Part shown: positions 1 through 5,389 of the stretch, piece by piece | How positions within the stretch are numbered: the first letter of the stretch is position 1 | Layout of the letters: every line of letters begins with the position of its first letter | From: Synergistaceae bacterium | GTDB taxonomy: Bacteria > Synergistota > Synergistia > Synergistales > Aminobacteriaceae | Reading direction: 5' to 3' | Length of the DNA: 5,389 bases | Assembly: GCA_017427625.1 (NCBI GenBank) | Contig: JAFRSL010000144.1 | Location: 1 to 5,389, forward strand | The notes under the pieces: generated by a model | The model's input: only the letters and a program-made list of their open reading frames with translations | The model's database searches: none | What the model was told of the DNA's origin: nothing | Position numbers and translations under genes: made by a program

Positions 1-282
1 ACGTGTGAAAGCGCATTCGACATCGGGGGCATATATCTTGCAGCCCGTGTTTGACTGAAGGTATTTGTTGCCGCCTATGTGGTCAGCGTTTGAGTGTGTG
101 TTGTAGATCGCGGAAAGATGCCAGCCGTTAGCGTCGAGGAGCTTCTTGACTTTTCGGCCGGCCTCCTTGTCGTTCCCGCTGTCAATGAGGCAGACGTTAT
201 CGCCGTCAAGTTTTACGAGACCGATTTTTGCAGGACTCTGAATGTAGTACGTCTGCTCCGTAACCTGAACTAGCTCATACAT
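1..282 (-). CDS. MBL-fold metallohydrolase-like protein, N-terminal part (cut by window edge)
   Basis: The first 94 codons of a leftward gene starting with ATG at 282; the rest lies beyond base 1. The fold is recognisable: an N-terminal strand pair (around residues 10-25), the strand ending in DSGND (34-38), a helix, then strand-loop motif NTHSNADHIGG (61-71), the position of the metal-binding HxHxDH motif of metallo-beta-lactamase-fold hydrolases. Here it reads H63-S-N65-A-D67-H68, so the second His is Asn. Family members hydrolyse thioesters, phosphodiesters, lactams or glutathione esters, usually with one or two metals; the substrate cannot be told from this fragment. The start overlaps the end of the DUF2442-like gene by 8 bases, so the two are probably co-translated. 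A GGAG ribosome site lies 9 bases before this ATG, which decides the start. No signal peptide is seen, so it is probably cytoplasmic. The fold is secure; the function is open. Confidence 0.85.
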   Translation of the reverse strand, partial: MYELVQVTEQTYYIQSPAKIGLVKLDGDNVCLIDSGNDKEAGRKVKKLLDANGWHLSAIYNTHSNADHIGGNKYLQSNTGCKIYAPDVECAFTR

Positions 283-577
283 GGCCGTCTTCTCCAGTGT
301 TGTAAGGGTAGCTCATGTTGTAGACGGTTTCGGGCGCGATGTCGATGTTTCCGTTGTCCCATGTTATTGTTCCGTAGGCGATTATGGGATTTCGGAAGAT
401 TTTGGGGTCTGACAAAGGCTTGAAGACTTCGCCCTCGATCTCCGTCGTGTCGAAAAGACGCTTCTCCCCCGTTGAGAATGTTACGAGAATGATTCCAAAA
501 TCTAACGGCTTTGCTTCAGTAATCGTTATGCCCGGCTCAAGTTCACCCGCGTAACATATTCCATCTTTGATGTACAT
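275..577 (-). CDS. DUF2442-like small protein
   Basis: A complete 100-residue protein of the DUF2442 type. The fit is by pattern: a first strand with an ITEAKPLDFGIILVTF-like stretch (about 19-34), the GEKRLFD turn (37-43), a region following the domain's FxPLxDPxxF pattern (52-61, FKPLSDPKIF), and GTITWDNGNIDIAPETVY (69-86), matching the G-x-I-x-W-x-N-G-x-D-(x)-x-P-x-x-x-Y end of the domain. DUF2442 proteins are short, often lie near toxin-antitoxin (DUF4160) genes in other genomes, and have no settled biochemical role. No DUF4160 gene is seen here. The start (ATG, first base at 577) lies 2 bases after the acyl-CoA synthetase stop, and the end overlaps the MBL gene by 8 bases, so it is the middle gene of a tight leftward operon. 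Its ribosome site is weak: an AGGA lies about 15 bases upstream, so translation may depend on coupling. No membrane segment or signal peptide is seen. Confidence 0.8.
   Translation of the reverse strand: MYIKDGICYAGELEPGITITEAKPLDFGIILVTFSTGEKRLFDTTEIEGEVFKPLSDPKIFRNPIIAYGTITWDNGNIDIAPETVYNMSYPYNTGEDGHV
292..295 (-). promoter_or_regulatory. Ribosome binding site of the MBL-fold gene
   Basis: GGAG on the minus strand, 9 bases before the ATG at 282 and inside the 3' end of the DUF2442-like gene. It supports the overlapping start over other ATGs nearby; the ATG with its first base at 278 runs into a stop after two codons. Confidence 0.6.
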
Positions 578-579
578 GG

Positions 580-2217
580 TTACTTCGCACTATCCTCACT
601 GTAGAAGCTCGTACCCTGAGCATATCTTTCCCTGAGTTTCGGCTTCTCGATTTTACCTGTTGGATTTCTCGGAACGTCAGCAAAGATTATCTTTCTCGGC
701 CTCTTGTATCTCGGAAGTCCCAAGCAGAAGTGATTGATTTCCTCCTCCGTGCAGCTCATTCCCTTCTTGACCTGAATTACAGCCGCAACAATCTCGCCGA
801 GCCTGGGTTCAGGGAGTCCAATAACCGCAACATCGTGAATCTTCGGGTGAGTGATGAGGAAGTTCTCGACCTGTACAGGGTATATGTTTTCGCCGCCCGT
901 GATTACGACATCTTTCTTTCGGTCAACAAGCCACACAAAACCTTCATCGTCCATCATGGCCATATCGCCCGTGAATAGCCAGCCGTCCCGCAAAGTCTCA
1001 TGTGTCGCGCCCGGATTGTGGTAGTAACAGAGCATAACGCCCGGCCCTTTGACGCACAATTCGCCCGTCTCGCCCTGAGGAATGTTGTTCCCTTCGTTGT
1101 CGACGATCTTCAGTTCCCAGCCGTAGCCTGGCACACCGATTGCGCCGACCTTGTGAATGTTCTCCATTCCAAGATGTACGCAGCCCGGCCCTGTCGACTC
1201 TGAGAGGCCGTAATTCGTGTCGTACTTGTGATTGGGGAAGTATTCGAGCCAATGACGTATCAGCGACGGAGGTACAGGCTGTGCGCCGATGTGCATCAAT
1301 CGCCACTGTGAGAGATTGCGTCCTTCGAGCTTCAAGTCTCCTCTGTCGAGAGCGGTCAGAATATCTTGGCACCACGGGACTAATAGCCACACTATTGTGC
1401 ATCGTTCCCACGAGACAACATCAAGTATCGCTTTCGGGGACGTTCCTTTGAGGATTACCGCCCTGCTTCCAGTGTAGAGTGAGCCGAACCAGTGCATCTT
1501 CGCGCCCGTGTGATATAGCGGCGGAATGCAGAGGAATACGTCATTGTGTGTCGTTGCGTGGTGAATTGCCTCCATTTTTGCCGACTGTAACAATGCTGTG
1601 TGGTTATGGAGGATTGCTTTCGGGAAGCCCGTTGTCCCTGACGAGAAATATATCGCTGCCTCGTCGTGGTCTTCAACCAAAATTTTTGGGGCTGTTGAAG
1701 GGCAGTTATTCACGGCATCATTGTAGCTTTCGGCGAACGATGGGCAGTTGTTGCCGACAAAGAATAGCAGGCATGACTCGCCGATTGCAAGGACAGTATT
1801 CTCAACCCTGCCGATAAATTCCGGCCCAAAGAAGAGAATATCAACGTCAGCAAGTTTCACGCAGTATTCAATTTCTTCAGACGAGTAGCGGAAGTTCAGA
1901 GGGACAGCGATTGCTCCGGTCTTGAGAATCCCGAAGTATATGGGCAGCCATTCGAGGCAGTTCATGAGGAGGATTGCGACTTTCTGACCCTTCTTAACGC
2001 CTCGTGAGAGAAGCATGTTTGCGACCCTGTTGGCCTTCTCGTCAAAGACCGTCCACGTAAATTCGCGCCTGTATGGTTTCGATGATGTTGGCTGAATTAG
2101 GGCGTATTCCTTCCATGTTATGCGGACTGGCTCGGTCTGTTCGGGGTTGATTTCGACGAGAGCAACTTCATCGCCGTATAGTTTTGCGTTTCTTTCGAGT
2201 AAATCTGTGATAGGCAT
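580..2217 (-). CDS. Acyl-CoA synthetase / AMP-dependent acid--CoA ligase (ANL superfamily)
   Basis: A complete 545-residue enzyme expected to activate a carboxylic acid with ATP to an acyl-adenylate and transfer it to CoA in the cytoplasm. The family's core motifs are all present in order: the phosphate-binding loop SSGTTGFPK (192-200), the adenine/acyl pocket motif NYGLSE (335-340), TGD with the ATP-ribose Asp (416-418), the hinge region DRKKD (432-436), GGENIYP (441-447), and the C-terminal PTGKIEK (519-525) with catalytic Lys522. The length is normal for the family. The N-terminus has about 20 extra residues (33-53) before the usual FTWTVFDEKANRVAN opening. Substrate choice (fatty, aromatic or other acid) cannot be read from the sequence. 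MPITDLLERN is a plausible native N-terminus, although its AGGA-like ribosome site (2234-2238) is about 16 bases from the ATG, longer than ideal. It is the first gene of the leftward operon and diverges from fhs. Calling it fadD would go beyond the evidence. Confidence 0.93.
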   Translation of the reverse strand: MPITDLLERNAKLYGDEVALVEINPEQTEPVRITWKEYALIQPTSSKPYRREFTWTVFDEKANRVANMLLSRGVKKGQKVAILLMNCLEWLPIYFGILKTGAIAVPLNFRYSSEEIEYCVKLADVDILFFGPEFIGRVENTVLAIGESCLLFFVGNNCPSFAESYNDAVNNCPSTAPKILVEDHDEAAIYFSSGTTGFPKAILHNHTALLQSAKMEAIHHATTHNDVFLCIPPLYHTGAKMHWFGSLYTGSRAVILKGTSPKAILDVVSWERCTIVWLLVPWCQDILTALDRGDLKLEGRNLSQWRLMHIGAQPVPPSLIRHWLEYFPNHKYDTNYGLSESTGPGCVHLGMENIHKVGAIGVPGYGWELKIVDNEGNNIPQGETGELCVKGPGVMLCYYHNPGATHETLRDGWLFTGDMAMMDDEGFVWLVDRKKDVVITGGENIYPVQVENFLITHPKIHDVAVIGLPEPRLGEIVAAVIQVKKGMSCTEEEINHFCLGLPRYKRPRKIIFADVPRNPTGKIEKPKLRERYAQGTSFYSEDSAK

Positions 2218-2219
2218 TT

Positions 2220-2249
2220 GTGAAAAATATCATTCCTTTTCGTGAAAAA
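2220..2249. repeat. Direct repeat GTGAAAAA x2 with a small inverted repeat
   Basis: GTGAAAAA occurs at 2220-2227 and again at 2242-2249, 22 bases apart, close to two helical turns. The second copy also forms the inverted repeat TTTTC-GT-GAAAA (2237-2248). Both lie in the presumed leader of the leftward operon, next to the acyl-CoA synthetase ribosome site. They could be operator half-sites, but A-rich octamers arise easily by chance in such DNA. Confidence 0.3.
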
Positions 2250-2260
2250 CTTCAAGCGAG

Positions 2261-2269
2261 ATTTTAACA
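2261..2269 (-). promoter_or_regulatory. Extended -10 promoter for the acyl-CoA synthetase operon
   Basis: The minus strand reads TGTTAAAAT: a TGn extension followed by TAAAAT, one mismatch from the sigma-70/sigma-A -10 consensus TATAAT. No good TTGACA-like -35 box lies at 16-18 bases, which fits an extended -10 promoter. Transcription would start near 2254, leaving a leader of about 37 bases. Confidence 0.5.
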
Positions 2270-2278
2270 CAGTCATTC

Positions 2279-2287
2279 TGCTATAAT
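2279..2287 (+). promoter_or_regulatory. Extended -10 promoter for the fhs-fchA-folD operon
   Basis: TGCTATAAT: a perfect TATAAT -10 box (2282-2287) with the TGn extension directly before it. A recognisable -35 box is missing at the usual distance. Predicted transcription start is about 2294-2295, giving a leader of roughly 30 bases, too short for a folate or other riboswitch upstream of the ribosome site. Confidence 0.65.
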
Positions 2288-2311
2288 CCACGCAATGAAA
2301 TAACATGAACG

Positions 2312-2318
2312 AAGGAGA
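2312..2318 (+). promoter_or_regulatory. Strong ribosome binding site of fhs
   Basis: AAGGAGA, a near-perfect Shine-Dalgarno sequence, 6 bases before the ATG at 2325. It is the strongest ribosome site in the window, suggesting high expression of fhs, and it fixes the start. Confidence 0.85.
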
Positions 2319-2324
2319 TTAACA

Positions 2325-3998
2325 ATGTCATTCCCAAGCGATATAGAAATAGCACAGTCAGTAACACCTCAGCCAATCGTAAAAGTTGCTGAGAAGATCG
2401 GAATCTCTGAGGACGAACTTGAACTCTATGGCAAGTACAAAGCCAAGCTCTCACCCTCCGTAACAAAGAGACTCGCCAATAAGCCCGACGGAAAACTAAT
2501 CCTCGTTACGGCTATAACACCAACTCCAGCAGGCGAGGGCAAAACCACGACGACCGTTGGACTCACTGACGGCCTCCGTAAAATCGGCAAAAACGCAATG
2601 GCTGCACTCCGTGAACCGTCATTAGGCCCGAGCTTCGGACTCAAAGGCGGCGCAGCTGGCGGTGGTTACGCGCAAGTAATCCCGATGGAGGACATCAACC
2701 TTCATTTCACCGGCGACCTTCACGCGATAACTACGGCTCACAATCTCTGCGCGGCAATGCTAGACAATCACATTCAGCAGGGCAACGAACTCAACATTGA
2801 CCCGCGAAGAGTAGTATTCCGTCGTGTAATGGATCTCAACGAGCGCGCACTCCGAAACATAATCATCGGTCTCGGCGGAAAGGCTAACGGCGTTCCCCGC
2901 GAGTCAGGCTTCGACATCACGGTTGCCTCTGAGGTCATGGCAATTCTCTGCCTCTCTGCTGACTTGATGGACTTGAAGGCACGACTTGGCCGAATGGTTC
3001 TCGCTTACACTTATGACGGAAAGCCCGTAACAGCTTCTGACATCGGCGCGTCAGGTTCAATGGCTGTGTTGCTGAAAGATGCCATAAAGCCCAACCTCGT
3101 GCAGACCCTCGAAGGAAGCCCCGTATTCATTCACGGCGGGCCTTTCGCTAACATCGCACACGGCTGTAACTCTGTTCAGGCTACAAGGCTCGGATTGAAG
3201 TGCGCGGACTATCTCGTTACTGAGGCAGGATTCGGCGCGGATTTGGGCGCGGAAAAGTTCCTCGACATAAAATGCAGAGTCGCAGGCTTGAAACCCGATG
3301 CCGTTGTAGTTGTCGCAACAGTGAGAGCGTTGAAGATGCACGGCGGCCGGAAGAAGACTGAGCTTAACACTGAGGACTTGCCCGCCCTCGAAGCAGGTAT
3401 CCCCAACCTCGTGAAGCACATCGAGAACGTCCAGAAATACGGCCTCCCCGTCGTCGTTGCGATCAACAGATTCCCCAATGACACGGAGGCGGAACTTGCT
3501 CTCGTTGCGAAGAAGTGTGAGGAGCTTGGAGCGTCATTCGCACTCTCTGAAGTCTGGGCAAAGGGCGGAGATGGTGCAATGGAGCTTGCCCGGAAAGTCG
3601 TCGAGGCTTGCGAGAAACCGTCAACATTCAGATTCATCTACGACGAGGCAATGAGTCCCAAAGAGAAAATGAATGCCATTGCCCGCGAGATTTACGGCGC
3701 GGACGGTGTTGACTTCACTGCACAGGCTGAGAAGGATCTGGCACTCATTCACGAACTCGGTAAGGACAATCTCCTCGTCTGCATGGCGAAGACTCAATAC
3801 TCGCTCTCCGATGACCCCGCGAAGATCGGACGTCCTTCAGGTTTCAGGATCACGGTGCGCGAAGTCAGGCTTTCGGCTGGAGCTGGTTTCCTTGTTGCTG
3901 TTACGGGCGAGATTATGACGATGCCGGGTCTCCCGAAGAAGCCCGCCGCTCTCAACATTGATGTCGATAAAGACGGAAAGATTACGGGGTTGTTCTAA
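2325..3998 (+). CDS. fhs: Formate--tetrahydrofolate ligase (10-formyl-THF synthetase)
   Basis: A 557-residue cytoplasmic enzyme, full length for the family. It joins formate to tetrahydrofolate using ATP, giving 10-formyl-THF; in fermenters the reaction can run backwards to make ATP and formate. The P-loop [11 protein letters not shown] (67-77) binds ATP. Both diagnostic family signatures are intact: [11 protein letters not shown] (105-115) and [12 protein letters not shown] (330-341). [10 protein letters not shown] (97-106) and the C-terminal [12 protein letters not shown] (531-542) are also typical. It leads a rightward operon: its stop at 3996-3998 is one base before the ATG of fchA, and folD follows. 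Together they convert formate to methylene-THF, the methyl branch of the Wood-Ljungdahl pathway, also used in glycine, serine and purine metabolism. Which direction dominates here is not shown by the sequence. An extended -10 promoter and a strong ribosome site lie directly upstream. I see no frameshift or missing motif. Confidence 0.98.
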   Translation: MSFPSDIEIAQSVTPQPIVKVAEKIGISEDELELYGKYKAKLSPSVTKRLANKPDGKLILVTAITPTPAGEGKTTTTVGLTDGLRKIGKNAMAALREPSLGPSFGLKGGAAGGGYAQVIPMEDINLHFTGDLHAITTAHNLCAAMLDNHIQQGNELNIDPRRVVFRRVMDLNERALRNIIIGLGGKANGVPRESGFDITVASEVMAILCLSADLMDLKARLGRMVLAYTYDGKPVTASDIGASGSMAVLLKDAIKPNLVQTLEGSPVFIHGGPFANIAHGCNSVQATRLGLKCADYLVTEAGFGADLGAEKFLDIKCRVAGLKPDAVVVVATVRALKMHGGRKKTELNTEDLPALEAGIPNLVKHIENVQKYGLPVVVAINRFPNDTEAELALVAKKCEELGASFALSEVWAKGGDGAMELARKVVEACEKPSTFRFIYDEAMSPKEKMNAIAREIYGADGVDFTAQAEKDLALIHELGKDNLLVCMAKTQYSLSDDPAKIGRPSGFRITVREVRLSAGAGFLVAVTGEIMTMPGLPKKPAALNIDVDKDGKITGLF

Positions 3999-3999
3999 G

Positions 4000-4632
4000 A
4001 TGGCTGAAAAATTATTGATGAAGGAATCATGCGCTGACTTCTCCAAGCTGGTTGGCTCAAGGGTAACAATGCCCGGCGGTGGTGCTGCCTCTGGACTCGT
4101 TGGGGCTTTGGGGGCGGCACTCTGCGAGATGGCAGCGAATTTCACGATCGGCAATAAGAGATATGCTGAGGCTGAAGAAGACATGAAGAACATTGTCGAA
4201 CGTTCAGAGAAATTACGTGTGAGAATGCTTGAGCTTGCTGACGAGGACGCAAAGGCATTTCCTGAACTTTCAGCGGCATGGAAGCTCCCGAAGGATACCC
4301 CTGACCGTCAGGAGATATTCGCAAAAGCCGCACTCAACGCCTGCAAAGCACCCCTCGAAATGGTGAAGTGCTGCTGCGAAGCTATTGACCTCCTCGAAGT
4401 CGTGATGGAGAAAGGCAACATCATGCTTATCTCTGACGTAGGCTGTGGGATATTACTATGTGAGGCCGCGATGAATGCTGCGGCAATGAACGTCTACATT
4501 AACGCCGGAAGCCTGAAGCATAACCCTGCTGCCCGCGAATTGGAGTCGGAAGTTGACGAGCTTCTCGCCGATTACCTCACGAAAGCCGACGATATTTTAG
4601 GCAAGGTAACGCTCATAGTGAGGAGAGTGTAA
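4000..4632 (+). CDS. fchA: Methenyltetrahydrofolate cyclohydrolase (FTCD_C / FchA family)
   Basis: A 210-residue protein of the cyclodeaminase/cyclohydrolase family, usual length for stand-alone FchA. It is expected to interconvert 5,10-methenyl-THF and 10-formyl-THF in the cytoplasm. The signature TMPGGGAASGLVGALGAAL (23-41) is followed by MAANFTIGNKRY (44-55), the conserved acidic segment DEDAKAF (81-87), and the C-terminal helix region SDVGCGILLCEAAMNAAAMN (145-164). The same domain occurs as formiminotetrahydrofolate cyclodeaminase in histidine degradation, but its position between fhs and folD argues for cyclohydrolase. I chose ATG at 4000, one base after the fhs stop, because MAEKLL begins the family's normal N-terminus. 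Longer starts inside fhs (TTG at 3958, ATG at 3961) would add 14 or 13 untypical residues and lack a ribosome site. Its own site is weak (GGGG at 3986-3989, 10 bases upstream), so coupling to fhs translation is likely. Cysteine-rich CCC near 124-126 is notable but unexplained. Confidence 0.93.
   Translation: MAEKLLMKESCADFSKLVGSRVTMPGGGAASGLVGALGAALCEMAANFTIGNKRYAEAEEDMKNIVERSEKLRVRMLELADEDAKAFPELSAAWKLPKDTPDRQEIFAKAALNACKAPLEMVKCCCEAIDLLEVVMEKGNIMLISDVGCGILLCEAAMNAAAMNVYINAGSLKHNPAARELESEVDELLADYLTKADDILGKVTLIVRRV
4621..4625 (+). promoter_or_regulatory. Ribosome binding site of folD
   Basis: AGGAG inside the last codons of fchA, 8 bases before the ATG at 4634. It gives folD a good initiation signal in addition to coupling across the single-base gap. 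Confidence 0.7.
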
Positions 4633-4633
4633 T

Positions 4634-5389
4634 ATGGCCGAAGTTTTGAAGGGCGTACCAGTAGCCGCAAGCCTTACCGACGAACTTACAGCGCGTTGCG
4701 AGAGGCTAAAGGCACTAGGAATAATTCCGACGCTTTCAATGTTGAGGGTCGGCGAAAAGCCGGGCGATATTGCCTACGAGTCGGGCGCAATGAAACGATG
4801 TGAGAAGATCGGAATCGCTGTCAACAAAATTGTTCTCCCCGCAGATTCTTCCGCTGACGAAATCACGGGACACATACGCGATATTAACGCTGACGAGTCC
4901 GTTCATGGGCTGTTGATGTTCCGTCCGCTCGATGACAAAGCGGCTGAACGTTCAGCGTGTGAGCTTCTCGAACCATCGAAAGATGTTGACTGCATGACCG
5001 ACTCATCGCTCGCTGGTGTATTCACTGGTTCAGGGACTGGATTTCCTCCTTGCACGGCTCAGGCTTGCGTCGAGATTCTGGATTACTACGGCGTTGACCT
5101 CGTGGGGAAGAATGTCGCTGTCGTTGGAAGAAGCCTCGTTATTGGCCGTCCTGTCTCGATGCTCCTCATGAACAGGAACGCTACCGTAACGATCTGTCAC
5201 TCAAAGACCGCTAACCTTCCCGAAATATGCCGAAATTCCGACGTACTCATTGCCGCGATAGGGCGCGCGAAATTCATCGGGGCTGATTATGTCTCGGAGG
5301 GTCAGACAGTTATCGACGTTGGCATAAATATGGACAATGACGGAAAATTGTGCGGTGATGTCGATTACGATTCTGTTGAGCCGATTGTG
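4634..5389 (+). CDS. folD: Methylenetetrahydrofolate dehydrogenase, FolD family, possibly dehydrogenase-only (3' end cut)
   Basis: The first 252 codons of a FolD-family gene; full-length proteins run to about 280-300 residues, so the C-terminal PGGVGPMT region lies outside the window. The enzyme oxidises 5,10-methylene-THF to methenyl-THF with NAD(P)+. The Rossmann motif VVGRSLVIGRP (163-173), CHSKT (188-192), AAIGRAKFI (207-215), TVIDVGIN (225-232) and GDVDY (241-245) are clear. KDVD (116-119) keeps the Asp matching E. coli D121. By comparison with E. coli FolD from memory, the catalytic Lys of YVxxK (K54) is Ala52 here (YESGAMK, 48-54), and Q98 of VQLPLP is Phe96 (MFRPLD, 95-100). Both residues serve the cyclohydrolase step, so this copy may be a dehydrogenase only, with fchA next door supplying that step. 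R166 and S190 match residues I recall contacting the NADP 2'-phosphate in the human enzyme, hinting at NADP+, but this is weak. The start is one base after fchA, with AGGAG 8 bases upstream. Confidence 0.93.
   Translation, partial: MAEVLKGVPVAASLTDELTARCERLKALGIIPTLSMLRVGEKPGDIAYESGAMKRCEKIGIAVNKIVLPADSSADEITGHIRDINADESVHGLLMFRPLDDKAAERSACELLEPSKDVDCMTDSSLAGVFTGSGTGFPPCTAQACVEILDYYGVDLVGKNVAVVGRSLVIGRPVSMLLMNRNATVTICHSKTANLPEICRNSDVLIAAIGRAKFIGADYVSEGQTVIDVGINMDNDGKLCGDVDYDSVEPIV

Noticed and set aside
998..1411. A 137-codon leftward open frame inside the acyl-CoA synthetase gene
   Set aside because: It overlaps a gene with all family motifs, is Arg-rich and low in hydrophobic order, as expected of an out-of-frame reading, and matches no family I recognise.
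1479..1817. A 112-codon rightward open frame antisense to the acyl-CoA synthetase
   Set aside because: No ribosome site, no domain, and the opposite strand explains the sequence fully; other rightward frames at 730-978, 1000-1203 and 1140-1451 fail for the same reasons.
2118..2306. A short leftward frame crossing the intergenic region
   Set aside because: It reads through promoter sequence and into the acyl-CoA synthetase in the wrong frame, with no ribosome site or conserved look.
2288..2324. A riboswitch or attenuator ahead of fhs
   Set aside because: The predicted leader is only about 30 bases and shows no stem-loop, too short for a tetrahydrofolate riboswitch upstream of the ribosome site.
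2218..2324. A terminator between the divergent operons
   Set aside because: No GC-rich hairpin followed by a T tract; TTTTC-GT-GAAAA has a 2-base loop and AT-rich arms, and terminators are not expected between divergent genes.
3209..3637. A 142-codon open frame antisense to fhs (and another at 3057-3419)
   Set aside because: Antisense shadows of the strongly conserved fhs gene; Ser/Ala/Thr-rich composition follows from codon bias, with no ribosome site or recognisable domain.
3958..3999. Upstream starts for fchA (TTG at 3958 or ATG at 3961)
   Set aside because: They would overlap fhs by about 40 bases, lack a ribosome site, and add residues outside the family's normal N-terminus; ATG at 4000 fits better.

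Overview
The window comes from a bacterial chromosome of roughly balanced base composition, densely packed with short intergenic gaps. It holds two divergent gene clusters around one 107-base intergenic region (2218-2324). The left cluster reads leftward: an acyl-CoA synthetase of the ANL (AMP-binding) superfamily, a small DUF2442-like protein, and the start of a metallo-beta-lactamase-fold protein that leaves the window at base 1. The right cluster reads rightward: formate--tetrahydrofolate ligase (fhs), methenyltetrahydrofolate cyclohydrolase (fchA) and a FolD-type methylenetetrahydrofolate dehydrogenase that leaves the window at base 5389.

The fhs-fchA-folD cluster is the folate (methyl) branch of one-carbon metabolism as found in strict anaerobes such as acetogens and amino-acid or purine fermenters. 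It links formate, 10-formyl-THF, 5,10-methenyl-THF and 5,10-methylene-THF. The three genes are separated by single bases and look translationally coupled. A stand-alone cyclohydrolase next to FolD suggests an anaerobic Firmicutes (Clostridia-like) or Synergistota-like organism. That is inference, and I cannot name a genus.

The intergenic region carries two back-to-back extended -10 promoters: TGCTATAAT for the folate operon and TGTTAAAAT for the acyl-CoA synthetase operon, with their -10 hexamers only 15 bases apart. A short direct repeat and a small inverted repeat lie in the leader of the leftward operon.

I see no mobile element, CRISPR array, RNA gene, riboswitch or convincing terminator, and no undescribed multi-gene system. 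The best second looks are the FolD copy, which seems to lack the Lys and Gln used for cyclohydrolase activity and so fits a division of labour with FchA; the MBL protein with an Asn in its HxHxDH motif; and the unexplained company of acyl-CoA ligase, DUF2442 and MBL-fold genes.
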